Assembly (NCBI RefSeq): GCF_031195445.1
Contig: NZ_CP133480.1
Coordinates: 3,154,501 to 3,218,500, forward strand
DNA: 64,000 nt
Direction: 5' to 3'
Origin: Acuticoccus sp. MNP-M23
Lineage (GTDB): Bacteria; Pseudomonadota; Alphaproteobacteria; Rhizobiales; Amorphaceae
Positions 28,585 to 36,685 of the stretch are shown here, one piece after another. Each line of letters begins with the position of its first letter. The first letter of the stretch is position 1. The position numbers and the translations under genes are program-made. The notes beneath the pieces were generated by a model, which saw only the letters and a program-made list of their open reading frames with translations, searched no databases and had not been told where the DNA came from.

Positions 28585-29378
28585 TCACCATTCAGGGGGT
28601 GGTCTGCTCCGTCTGTCGTGTGGCGAGTTTCGGCAATGAGAGTAAGAACAGGGAAATTTGTTATCTGGCGGAATATTGCTGGCGCTGAGTGTAGAGATCG
28701 TCAGCCCGTGCGGTTGGCGTCCATCGAGAAAGGCAACCTGAAGATCGGATGCGAGGAAAGCGAGGCGGACAACGCGGCGCCGGTAGGATGATTCCGGGGA
28801 GGTGTTCAACATTGGAAGCCCGAGCGCACTTGATCCGCCGGATCCGGCTCGACGATTTTGTCGCCATCGATAGGGGCCCGAATTGTCGCGAGATGGTCGG
28901 TCGGCAACGTCAGCCGGATAGAGTCGCGATGGACATCGACGCGACGGAGAAAGGTCAAGCGGCTCTACGCTAATCCCGTCGAGGAAGCGATGCAGAATTC
29001 GCTGAGCCGAGCCTCGAAGAAAGCGGTGGGAACGGGCGGACTACGCCACCTTCCGCATCGTGACTGCGCCGCCCTTGATGCAATGGTGCCGACACGGTGT
29101 AGCGGTAAGTCTTGCCACGCGCGCCGTGTGATGCCGCCGGCGACATTGGCGCGCCGGTGGCATAGAAGATGCGGCCGACGAGTGCTGGGGCGGGTGCTTA
29201 GCTGTTTGGCGTCCCCATCAACCGCACATTCGCATCAAGCTGACGCTGAACGTTCTCGAAGAGGTCAGCGTCGACAATGGCCGGGTGTTGGCCTGGACGG
29301 GCGCCGAAGCGGTTGAAGGTCTTCCTCCGAACTCTTGCGAGTATAAAACACACAGCGCTTGACCGTTGGCTTCTTCAT
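28585..29378 (-). pseudogene. Large serine recombinase, decayed and internally deleted
   Basis: Pieces in successive minus-strand frames are in the order of an alphaproteobacterial large serine recombinase. The N-terminus is MKKPTVKRCVFYTRKSSEED (from 29378, with the nucleophile Ser in YTRKSS). It is joined directly to a later part, FNRFGARPGQHPAIVDADLFENVQRQLDANV (near 29230-29320). Then come GRIFYATGAPMSPAASHGARGKTYRYTVS (near 29060-29180), RRVDVHRDSIRLTLPTDHLATI (near 28880-28960) and RLAFLASDLQVAFLDGRQPHGLT (near 28690-28770). Most of the catalytic domain is missing and there are several frameshifts and stops. Such recombinases integrate mobile elements; this is likely what is left of an island's integrase. 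Confidence 0.75.
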
Positions 29379-29439
29379 CGCCGGCTTAGTGATCGGAGGG
29401 AGGACGTGGTGCGGCCTCTCGAACGGACCTGCCGGGAAA

Positions 29440-29748
29440 CAGGCTATCCGGGTGGACCAGGGGAGCGAGTTCGTCTTCCGCGACCTGGATCTGTGGGCCT
29501 GCCAGAAGGGCGTCGTTCTCGACTTCTCCCGGCCGGGCAAGCCGACCGACAATGCCTTCATCGAGTCCTTCAATGGCAAGCTCCGCGCAGAATGCCTGAA
29601 CGCCCTCTGGTTCAAGAGCCTCTACGACGCCCGGGCCAGGATGGAGGCTTGGTGTAGGGACTACACCGAAGTTCGCCCGCACAGCGCGCTTGGCCAGAAG
29701 ATGCCGATCGAGCTGATGAAATCCGTTCAGGCCGCTTCCCCGGCTTGA
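29440..29748 (+). pseudogene. IS3-family transposase OrfB, C-terminal fragment
   Basis: The reading frame to the stop at 29746-29748 contains the last third of an IS3 OrfB integrase core: IRVDQGSEFVFRDLDLWACQ with the second catalytic Asp, PGKPTDNAFIESFNGKLRAECL with the catalytic Glu, and YTEVRPHSALGQKMPIEL. Homology stops near 29440, and the preceding sequence belongs to the recombinase ruin on the other strand. The first catalytic Asp and OrfA are absent, so this is an orphan fragment. Confidence 0.85.
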
Positions 29749-29815
29749 GCGCACACCCCCGGAAATCCTCCAGCCGGGTGGTCCAAAGACGAGGAGCGCG
29801 TCACCAGCTCTCCGG

Positions 29816-30991
29816 CTATAGAGTCATGTTGGGCCTAGCGGGCGGATCGTCAAAAATGACCTCCAGGCAAGACAGGAGCACGCTGCGGTCGATCCATCCT
29901 GTTGTTGACCCATCCTTGTCCATTACTTCAAAGGATACGTCTTCACCGCTTGCCATGCGGATGATTTCCGCGACCGGCGTGTCACCAGGTATGGTATGCG
30001 TGCCGCATGCAGGACGGGACGGGGTGGCGGTCGCAATGTCGGCTGCCTGCGTGAAGCGCGCCTTCATCTCGCGCGTTCCGAAGCTTGCGACATAGTCCGT
30101 GGCGGGTGTGAACAGCACCTCCCGCGGCGTGCCCACCTGCACGATCTTGCCATCGGACATCACCGCGATCCGGTCCGCTATGCGCACCGCCTCGGCAAAG
30201 TCATGGGTGATGAATACCGCGGTCTTGCGATACCTGGCGACCAGCGAGACGAATTCGTCCTGCAAGGAGCGGCGGATCAGCGGGTCGAGCGCACTGAACG
30301 GTTCGTCGAGGAGCAGGATCTCGGGGTCCGTCGCAAGGGTCCGCGCAAGGCCGACGCGCTGCTGCATCCCGCCGGAAAGTTCGTCGGGGTAGCGGTCCGC
30401 CCAGTCGGACAGTTCCACGCGGTCCAGCCACAGGCGGGCGGTCGCCTCCATGTCGCGCCGCGGGACGCCGCGCACCTCAAGGCCGAAGATGACGTTCTGA
30501 AGCACGGTGCGGTGCGGGAACAGGCTTGTGCTTTGAAAGACCATGCCGACGTGCGTTGACCGCAGGGCCTGAAGCGCGCTCGCACGCAGTGTGCTGATAT
30601 CGCGCCCATCGACGCGGACCTCGCCGCAAGTGGGTGTCAGAAGGCCATTCAGATGCCGCACCAGCGTGGACTTGCCGCTGCCCGACAGGCCGACAACGGC
30701 GAGCGTTTCGCGCCGCCGCACCCTGAGGCTGACGCCGGCAAGCGCCGCGAACACGTCATGCTCGCTTTCGATGGCGGCGCGGTCCGGCAGCACGGCTTCG
30801 GCGCCGCCGGCGATCGAACGGGCCGCGGCGCGCACATCGCGCGCCGCACCATAGAGCTTCCACACCCCCTTGATGTCGAGGGCGGGGACCTCCGTCACCA
30901 ACGGACGTCGTTCCGGCGCATCGGCCAGCCCGTCGCCTGCCAGACGGGACGGCAAGGCCGCGCCGTCCGAGACAGTGTTCCGGGCAAACAT
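29816..30991 (-). CDS. proV: Glycine betaine/proline-type ABC importer, ATP-binding protein (ProV-like)
   Basis: A 391-residue importer ATPase driving uptake of a quaternary amine or osmolyte. Walker A is GLSGSGKSTLVRHLNGL, the signature ELSGGMQQRVGLARTL, Walker B ILLLDEPFSALDPLIR and the H-loop FITHDFAEAVRIADRIAVM. A ProV-type N-terminal extension (LDIKGVWKLYGAARD ...) precedes the ABC core. A C-terminal region of about 70 residues (GDTPVAEIIRMASGEDVSFEVMDKDGSTTGWIDRSVLLSCL) looks like a single CBS unit, where full ProV has two. The start at 30991 lies 2 bases after the binding-protein stop; the frame stays open further upstream, but that part overlaps the previous gene. Confidence 0.9.
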   Translation of the reverse strand: MFARNTVSDGAALPSRLAGDGLADAPERRPLVTEVPALDIKGVWKLYGAARDVRAAARSIAGGAEAVLPDRAAIESEHDVFAALAGVSLRVRRRETLAVVGLSGSGKSTLVRHLNGLLTPTCGEVRVDGRDISTLRASALQALRSTHVGMVFQSTSLFPHRTVLQNVIFGLEVRGVPRRDMEATARLWLDRVELSDWADRYPDELSGGMQQRVGLARTLATDPEILLLDEPFSALDPLIRRSLQDEFVSLVARYRKTAVFITHDFAEAVRIADRIAVMSDGKIVQVGTPREVLFTPATDYVASFGTREMKARFTQAADIATATPSRPACGTHTIPGDTPVAEIIRMASGEDVSFEVMDKDGSTTGWIDRSVLLSCLEVIFDDPPARPNMTL

Positions 30992-30993
30992 GG

Positions 30994-32022
30994 TCACTGC
31001 GCGGCGGCTTTCGCTTCCTCGACCCATGCGCCGAACTGCTCGGCGTTCTCGGCAACCCAGGCTTCGGCGTGGGCGCGGATGGCCTCGTCGTCCTTCTCGC
31101 CCTGGTAGATGCTGTAGTTTTCCGCGACAACGTCTTCGACTGGGATCTTCACGATCTCCATCCACTTGGCCGCAGCGGGGTTCTCTTCGGCAAAGTCCTT
31201 GTTGGCGATGACACCGATCGTGTTGATCGTGTGACCGATGTTGCGCCCGTCCGCGAGGGTAGTGAGAGCCGCATCTGTCGGCTCGGGCAGGCTGGTGAAT
31301 GGCACGGTGAGCTGAACCACATCGGTACCGGGCACCAGCACCTGCGACACCCAGAGCGGGTTGTACGTGTAGTAAACGACCGGATCGCCGGAGGCGTGAC
31401 GCGCGATGATCTCGGACGCGATCACGGCCATGTCGCCCTGCACGTGGTCGACCGTGTCCCGCAGCTCATAGGCATCGAGATGGTGCTCGATGGCGCGCTC
31501 GCAGCCCCAGCCGGGAGGGCAGCCGAAGAGCTGGGCGTTGGAGCTGCCGTCGGTCGAGAAGATGGCCGCCAGCTCCGGATCCTTGAGCTGATCGATGGAG
31601 GTGATGCCGTATTTCTCGGCGGTCGGCTTGTCCACGAAATATCCCTGCGTGGCGCCCTCGATCAGCGTGCCGAGGCGCACCATGCTGCCGTCGCCGCCGG
31701 CGCGGTCGTAGAATGCGTTCTGCAGAGGCTCCCATGCGCAGGCGATGAGGTCGACATCGCCGGTTGCAGTGGCGAGGTACATGGCCGGGATCTGCAGCGG
31801 CAGGGGCGGTTCGAGCTCGTAGCCAAGCGCTTCAAGGCCCAGCGCCACGATCTCGGTCTGGAAGACGGTTTCGGCGGTGGAGTCGTAGGCGATTTCGACG
31901 CTGACGCCCGTTCCGGGGAGATCTTGCGCCTGACCGGGCGTGGATAGGGCGGTCATCGCGAGTACAGCGCCGGCGAACGGGATCAGGCGGGATTGCGAAC
32001 GTTGGATCTCAGGATGATGCAT
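30994..32022 (-). CDS. proX: Glycine betaine/proline-type ABC importer, periplasmic binding protein (ProX-like)
   Basis: A 342-residue binding protein with a signal peptide (SRLIPFAGAVLAMTALSTPGQAQ). The mature protein has the ProX/OpuAC arrangement: VSVEIAYDSTAETVFQTEIVALGLEALGYELE, then GDVDLIACAWEPLQN, YFVDKPTAEKYGITSIDQLKDPELAAIF, GCPPGWGCERAIEHHLDAY, and DPVVYYTYNPLWVSQVL. Aromatic residues (Trp, Tyr) in these segments usually form the cage around the trimethylammonium head. The ATG at 32022 has GGAG 9 bases before it; a TTG five codons earlier is possible. It overlaps the permease gene by 14 bases, so the order is permease, binding protein, ATPase in one operon. Confidence 0.9.
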   Translation of the reverse strand: MHHPEIQRSQSRLIPFAGAVLAMTALSTPGQAQDLPGTGVSVEIAYDSTAETVFQTEIVALGLEALGYELEPPLPLQIPAMYLATATGDVDLIACAWEPLQNAFYDRAGGDGSMVRLGTLIEGATQGYFVDKPTAEKYGITSIDQLKDPELAAIFSTDGSSNAQLFGCPPGWGCERAIEHHLDAYELRDTVDHVQGDMAVIASEIIARHASGDPVVYYTYNPLWVSQVLVPGTDVVQLTVPFTSLPEPTDAALTTLADGRNIGHTINTIGVIANKDFAEENPAAAKWMEIVKIPVEDVVAENYSIYQGEKDDEAIRAHAEAWVAENAEQFGAWVEEAKAAAQ

Positions 32023-33004
32023 TGGGAGAATCTCCAAGTGGCACAGCGGAAGGGCTCTGCGCAGGGGATGAATGGCGTGCCGGGCGTGTCCGGTTGGCAG
32101 CCAGGTTGCCGGCGGCGAAAGCGAACAGCGCGCGGGGGTTCTTCAGCCACGCCGGACCCGGCGCGGGGCGCCGGCTGGTCCGAATGAGGGCGCTGAAAAT
32201 GATGGCGAGGGCCACGATCCCGATGCCGCCGACGGTGGCCAGTCCCATATCGAGCCGGCCGATTCCGCGCAGCACCAGCCGGCCGAGCCCGCCGACGCCG
32301 ATCATCGATGCGTAGGTGACCATGGCCAGTGCCATCATGATCGTCTGGTTGATGCCGGCGACGATAGACGGCATCGCCTGCGGCACCTCGACCTTGAACA
32401 GCACCTGCCGCGATGAAGCGCCGAGGGCATTCGCGGCCTCGACCATGGGGGCCGGAACCCCGCGGATGCCGAGGCTGGTGAAGCGGATTGTGGGTGGCAC
32501 GGCGAACACGAAGGTGACGAGCACGCCTGGGAGGTCGCCGATGCCGACAAGCAGAACAATTGGCACCAGATAGACGAACGCCGGCAGTGTCTGCATCAGG
32601 TCGAGCAGGGGCCTGAGCGCATTGTCGAGCCGCACCGAACGCGCGGCGGCGAGGCCGAGTGGCAACCCGACCGCAAGGCAAAGCGCCACCGCGACAAGGA
32701 TGAGGGCAAGCGTCTCCATCATCTCGGTCCAGATGCCGATCATGCCGACAAATGTGGCGAGTGCGACAAGGCATACAGCGCTGACGACGCCGTTGAGCTG
32801 CCAGGTCGCGAGAAACAGCGCGGCAAGCACCAGCGGCGGCGGCAGCGCGACCAGCACCGCCGAAACCCATTCGATGAAGGCCGCGAGCGGTTCGCGCGCA
32901 ATTTGGAAATAGGGTCGCCAGTGCAGCGAAAGCCACATGAAGCTCTCGTTGACGCCATCCTCGAGCGGGATGGAGAAGCGGGAGAACCAGTCTGAGTTTG
33001 CCAC
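32009..33004 (-). CDS. proW: Glycine betaine/proline-type ABC importer, permease (ProW-like)
   Basis: A 331-residue inner-membrane permease with about seven helices. The long N-terminal region has the ProW pattern (FSRFSIPLEDGVNESFMWLSLHWRPYF). The EAA loop that contacts the ATPase reads VEAANALGASSRQVLFKVEVPQAMPSIVAGINQTIMMALAMVTYASMIG. It overlaps proX by 14 bases and follows the dioxygenase gene by 18 bases, so all may be one transcript starting near 33949 or 34872. The hydrophilic C-terminal 40 residues are not conserved in the family. Confidence 0.92.
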   Translation of the reverse strand: MANSDWFSRFSIPLEDGVNESFMWLSLHWRPYFQIAREPLAAFIEWVSAVLVALPPPLVLAALFLATWQLNGVVSAVCLVALATFVGMIGIWTEMMETLALILVAVALCLAVGLPLGLAAARSVRLDNALRPLLDLMQTLPAFVYLVPIVLLVGIGDLPGVLVTFVFAVPPTIRFTSLGIRGVPAPMVEAANALGASSRQVLFKVEVPQAMPSIVAGINQTIMMALAMVTYASMIGVGGLGRLVLRGIGRLDMGLATVGGIGIVALAIIFSALIRTSRRPAPGPAWLKNPRALFAFAAGNLAANRTRPARHSSPAQSPSAVPLGDSPNASS

Positions 33005-33022
33005 GATCGGTTCTCCCGCCTG

Positions 33023-33949
33023 TCAGACGAACGCGCCAGCGAGCCGCTGGGTGAGGTACTGGCCGGTGGTGATGGGCGCATAGTCCGTGACGCCGCCCTC
33101 GCCGAGGCAGGTCGGCAGTGTTTCGATCATCACGTCGGCATTCGGGTGGAAGAAAAACGGCACCGAATAGCGCGAGTCCGTCGCAACGCGGATGACGCGA
33201 TGGGGCGTTGCGCGGAACCGATTGTTGGTCCACCGCGCCATCATCTCACCGATGTTGCAAAGGTAGGCGCCGGCGCGCGGCGCAACGTCGATCCACGCTC
33301 CATCGACCGTTTGCACCTGCAGGCCGCCGCGGTCGTCCTGCGCCAATATGGTGAGGTAGCCATAGTCGCTGTGCGCGCCGCAGCCTGTCTCCGGCAAAGC
33401 TGCGCGGTCGGCGACGTGGCTCACCGCCGGGTAGTGCAGAAGCCGCAGGATCGAGGTCGGATGGTCGAGCCGGTCGGTGAAAAAGTCTTCCGGGAGGTCC
33501 AGCGCAAGTGCGAACCCGCGCGACAGGTCCTGCGCCAGCGCGCTCAGCGCTTCGTGATAGCGGGTAAGCACGCCTGGCAGGTCCGCGGGCTCGGGTGGCC
33601 ATTCAAGGGCGGCATGCCGACGGTCCGAGGAGAACGCGATGTCGTAGCCCTCCTTCGGGTCGGCGCCAATTTCGGGGTCAGTGACCTCGCCCTTCATGGG
33701 GAAGTAGCCGCAGAAGTTCGTGTCTGCGCTGAGGGCGTTCTGCATCTTGGCGTCGAGCGGGCGGGCGAAATAACGCTGCGCGACGTCGAACGCGCCAGCA
33801 AGGAGGGCAGGGTCGACGTTGTGGTTCACCACATGGAAGAAGCCGACTTCACGGCAAGCGCTTGCGATGCCATCAGCGCATGTGCGTCGCTCTGCGGGGG
33901 TTCCACGCAGCATCTGCGCGTCGATCACCGGAATGATTTCGCTGGTCAT
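33023..33949 (-). CDS. Fe(II)/2-oxoglutarate-dependent oxygenase, isopenicillin N synthase-like family
   Basis: A 308-residue cytosolic oxygenase. The N-terminal DIOX_N part is IIPVIDAQMLRGTPAERRTCADGIASACREVGFFHVVNHNVD. The jelly-roll core has His193-x-Asp195 in GAHSDYGYLTILAQDDRGGLQV and the distal His250 in FRATPHRVI. The 2-oxoglutarate-binding arginine is Arg260 in DSRYSVPFFFHPN. All iron and cosubstrate residues are therefore present. Its position between an osmolyte importer and a second oxygenase suggests it hydroxylates or demethylates the imported compound; the exact substrate cannot be read from sequence. Confidence 0.85.
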   Translation of the reverse strand: MTSEIIPVIDAQMLRGTPAERRTCADGIASACREVGFFHVVNHNVDPALLAGAFDVAQRYFARPLDAKMQNALSADTNFCGYFPMKGEVTDPEIGADPKEGYDIAFSSDRRHAALEWPPEPADLPGVLTRYHEALSALAQDLSRGFALALDLPEDFFTDRLDHPTSILRLLHYPAVSHVADRAALPETGCGAHSDYGYLTILAQDDRGGLQVQTVDGAWIDVAPRAGAYLCNIGEMMARWTNNRFRATPHRVIRVATDSRYSVPFFFHPNADVMIETLPTCLGEGGVTDYAPITTGQYLTQRLAGAFV

Positions 33950-34035
33950 CAGTGCATCCCGTGCATGGGTGGCATGAAGGGCATGTTGCTCGGCTGGCTG
34001 CGGACGCGACCCGCGGATCAGCCGGGCCAGCGTTG

Positions 34036-34872
34036 TCAGCCTGCCGCGGCGGTCTTGCTGCGCGAGGCCTGAACCGTGACGCTGTCGTCCCGGTAGTCGC
34101 CCCAGATTGAATCGAGGTAGGCCATCGTGACCGGATCGAGATCGGTCTGCGGCTCCGGGTCCACGTCCCAGTGGCCGTAGCGGTCTTCGCCGGAGATATG
34201 CATCGCGGAGCGGCGGGCCATCGTCGATTTGACGTGGGCCGGCATGTAGAAGAACGCCATGCCGATGCGCCGGTCGTCAGTCTGATTGGGCAGCGAGTCG
34301 TGCGCGGTCCGCTCGTGGTGCATCGAGAACTGGCCGGGTTGAAGCGGCATCTCGACCGCTTTCGTGTCGTCGATGCCCCGGAGCGACTGCCCGCGCGCGA
34401 GGAGATTGTCGGGGTCGTAGGTTTCTTCGTGGACGAGGTCAGGGCCCTCGTGGCTTCCGGGAAGAACACGCAGACAGCCGCTCTCGGAGGTCGCCGGCGA
34501 CAGGGCGATCCACACCGTCACTTCCTCGTTGGGGCTGAGACCATAGTATGCCGAATCCTGATGCCAGGAGACGAAGCGCTTGTCCTGCGCATTCTTGGCG
34601 AAAGCGGAAGAGCCGAACAGAAGCACGTCCGGTCCGATGATCGACTGCACGGCGGAGACGATTTCGGGATGCCGCGCCAGCTCGCACATCCACGGAGATG
34701 CAAGGTGCGCCTTGATCTTGAGGCGCTTGTTGACCTCTTCGCCGGTATCCTTCTCGTATTGCTCGATGCGGGCGCGGCACTGCGCAGCCTCTTCAGCGGA
34801 GAGGGCGTTAACCGGGTAGTGGTAACCGTTGCGGCGAAAAAAGGCGACTTGATCGTCGGTGAGAGCTGGCAT
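34036..34872 (-). CDS. Phytanoyl-CoA dioxygenase (PhyH)-family Fe(II)/2-oxoglutarate oxygenase
   Basis: A 278-residue PhyH-fold oxygenase. Iron ligands are His104-x-Asp106 in SWHQDSAYYGLSPNEEVTVWIAL and the distal His191 in HERTAHDSLPNQTDDRR; Arg201 or Arg202 would hold 2-oxoglutarate. GCLRVLPGSHEG is the family core motif. Family members include ectoine hydroxylase and oxygenases acting on small zwitterions, which suits the adjacent betaine-type importer, but the ectoine hydroxylase signature is not evident. Start at 34872 has GGAGAG six bases upstream; an ATG ten codons further would overlap the regulatory palindrome. It is divergent from the TetR gene. Confidence 0.85.
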   Translation of the reverse strand: MPALTDDQVAFFRRNGYHYPVNALSAEEAAQCRARIEQYEKDTGEEVNKRLKIKAHLASPWMCELARHPEIVSAVQSIIGPDVLLFGSSAFAKNAQDKRFVSWHQDSAYYGLSPNEEVTVWIALSPATSESGCLRVLPGSHEGPDLVHEETYDPDNLLARGQSLRGIDDTKAVEMPLQPGQFSMHHERTAHDSLPNQTDDRRIGMAFFYMPAHVKSTMARRSAMHISGEDRYGHWDVDPEPQTDLDPVTMAYLDSIWGDYRDDSVTVQASRSKTAAAG

Positions 34873-34896
34873 GGATTTCTCTCCATCTGCATTACG

Positions 34897-34914
34897 ATAC
34901 ACTACGTATTGTAT
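34897..34914. promoter_or_regulatory. Near-perfect 18-bp palindrome, probable TetR operator
   Basis: ATACACTACGTATTGTAT is symmetric at all but one pair (positions 6 and 13), centred on TACGTA. It lies in the 111-base space between the divergent PhyH oxygenase and TetR genes, 25 bases before the oxygenase start codon, where a TetR dimer would block both promoters. Confidence 0.65.
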
Positions 34915-34983
34915 TTATGCCTACTCGCTGAGCAAGCTCGTTTTTTAGGCGAAGAGGGTGATAGTTTGTGCGTGATACGATCC

Positions 34984-35610
34984 ATGTCTAACCCGTCCAC
35001 TGATCAACCTGCGGCCACAGGCGTCGTGCGCCGAAGCGCCGGACGGCCGCGCAAGGAAACGACGCGGGTCAAGATTCTTCAGGCTGCGAACGCCATTTTG
35101 GAAGAGGAGGGGATTGCCGGCTTCACAGTCGAAGCCGTCGCGGCGCGCGCGGGCGCCGGCAAGACCACGATCTACCGGTGGTGGCCCACGAAAGGCGCTC
35201 TCGCGGTAGCGGGGTTCCTTGCCGAAACCGCGCCGAAAATTCCCTACAAGCCTTCCGGCACCGCACGCGAGCAGATCACGGCCCAGCTGAAGCGGGTCGC
35301 CGAGGTCTATTCGGGCAAAACGGGAAAGGTGCTCGCCGCACTGATCGCCGAGGGGCAGCGTGACGCCGGCACCGTCGCAGCCTTCATTGAGGGCTACGCG
35401 CGCCCGCGCCGCGAAGAGGGTAAAGAGATTCTGCTGGCTGGCATCGAACGGGGCGAATTGCGACCGGACCTGGACCTGGAGGTTGCGCTCGATGCCCTTT
35501 ACGGGCCGGTCTACTATCGCATACTGGTGCCGCTCAACCCGCTCGATGCCGCCGCCGCGGAGCGGATCGCGGACCATGTTTTCATGGGCTTAGCTCTCGC
35601 CTCTTCATAG
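34984..35610 (+). CDS. TetR-family transcriptional regulator
   Basis: A 208-residue repressor. Residues 20-70 are the TetR helix-turn-helix: RKETTRVKILQAANAILEEEGIAGFTVEAVAARAGAGKTTIYRWWPTKGALAV. The C-terminal ligand domain ends in the AefR/TetR_C-like pattern GELRPDLDLEVALDALYGPVYYRILV. The ATG at 34984 was chosen because it directly precedes the regulator; the frame is open far upstream, but that overlaps the divergent gene. It probably controls the oxygenase/importer operon through the palindrome at 34897-34914, with the imported substrate or a metabolite as inducer. Confidence 0.9.
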   Translation: MSNPSTDQPAATGVVRRSAGRPRKETTRVKILQAANAILEEEGIAGFTVEAVAARAGAGKTTIYRWWPTKGALAVAGFLAETAPKIPYKPSGTAREQITAQLKRVAEVYSGKTGKVLAALIAEGQRDAGTVAAFIEGYARPRREEGKEILLAGIERGELRPDLDLEVALDALYGPVYYRILVPLNPLDAAAAERIADHVFMGLALASS

Positions 35611-35959
35611 TGGCCGACGCTCGCGAAAACGCATCCTTCTGCCGACCTCCGGACCGCGATCCCGTGGGGATGAACGGCACGGGGATACTCCCTCTACTTG
35701 CATGAAAAGTATACCCGGCTGTAGATCCCAGCTACCGCACGTGGCTGATACCCACGTCGCGTTATAAGATACATTGGTCTCTGGACTTTCTCCAAGCTCC
35801 AAGCACGAGTGGTGAAGCTAATAAGAAGATCAACCACGTGGTGGTTTTTGCTGTTATTTTTCTTGAAAATGAGCGTTTTTTGAGGTTTGCGCGTCAGCGA
35901 GCTGTAATCGCTGTTTCGGCCCGACGAGGCTCTTGAATATTGTATATCTAGATGATTTT
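35611..35959. other. AT-richer intergenic stretch, no gene
   Basis: Noticeably less GC-rich than its neighbours. ACGTGG-CTGATAC-CCACGT near 35735-35760 can form a hairpin, and a terminator-like hairpin lies at 35832-35849. Open frames here show no family pattern. Probably the boundary between the oxygenase module and mobile-element remains. Confidence 0.45.
35832..35849 (+). terminator. Possible rho-independent terminator
   Basis: AACCAC-GTG-GTGGTT forms a 6-bp stem with a 3-base loop running into TTTG. It is 220 bases after the TetR stop. Confidence 0.45.
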
Positions 35960-36518
35960 TAACAGCGAACTTTGTGGGTCGATTACGCGCGTGTCTCAAC
36001 GCAGTATCAGAAGCCGGCGCTTCAGCTTGATGCGCTCAAGGTGGCCGGCTGCGAGAAAATGTCCGTCGAGAAGGCATCTGGCGCGCGGCGGGACGGGCCG
36101 CAACTCGTCGCCGCAGTCCAGTACATGCGCAAGGGCGATACCCTCTTCGTCTGGAAACTCGACCGTCTGGCGGGCTCCGTGAAGCAACTTATCGAGCCCG
36201 TCGAAGGCCTTGAGGCGCAAGATATCGGCTTTAGCGCCCTCACCGAGGCGATCGACAAGACTACATCTGGCCGAGTTTGAGCGCACGATCATACCGGAGC
36301 GCACCCGCGCAGGGCTCGATGCCGCGAAGGCACGCAGCCGCACTGGCGGCGGCCCAGGAAGCTGAGCGAGGCCGATCTGTAGGCAGCGCACGCCATGCTC
36401 GCCGAGAACACCTTTACCGTGGAGGACGTGGCTCGGCGCCTCAACGGTTCGCCAATCACGATATACCGTTACACACCTGCCGCTCGATCAACGATCACGC
36501 GCAACGAGCCGACATGAC
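35960..36518 (+). pseudogene. Tn3-type resolvase/invertase (small serine recombinase), broken
   Basis: The first frame (35972-36280) is a resolvase N-terminus: VDYARVSTQYQKPALQLDALKVAGCEKMSVEKASGARRDGPQL and GDTLFVWKLDRLAGSVKQL, with catalytic Ser in ARVST. After TTSGRV about 10 residues (the GGRLVFHIFGA region) are missing. The gene resumes in another frame with LAEFERTIIPERTRAGLDAAKARSRTGGGP, then in a third with RKLSEADL-stop-AAHAMLAENTFTVEDVARRLNGSPITIYRYTPAARS, the C-terminal helix-turn-helix. A deletion, a frameshift and a stop codon make it inactive. The start codon is also doubtful (VDYARVS preceded by stop codons). Confidence 0.88.
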
Positions 36519-36685
36519 GTTCCGGCAGACCTCTTCCCGGTTAACCTGCATCCGCGCGGGTCGATATCGTCAGCAACCAAGCGTTTCACCCTCTGCCGTA
36601 GTGCCGTGCCCCGGGCAAAGACCAAGCGCCTGAACTTGCGGTGACGCGCTTGGGCCCTATCGCGCAGCGCGCCGGGTGGCTCACC

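Noticed and set aside
34036-34872. Calling the PhyH-family gene ectD (ectoine hydroxylase)
   Set aside because: The fold and iron ligands fit, but the specific ectoine-site signature could not be recognised and no ectABC genes are nearby.
35694-35999. A 101-codon minus-strand frame in the AT-rich gap
   Set aside because: No start signal, no recognisable family, and it overlaps the resolvase remnant.
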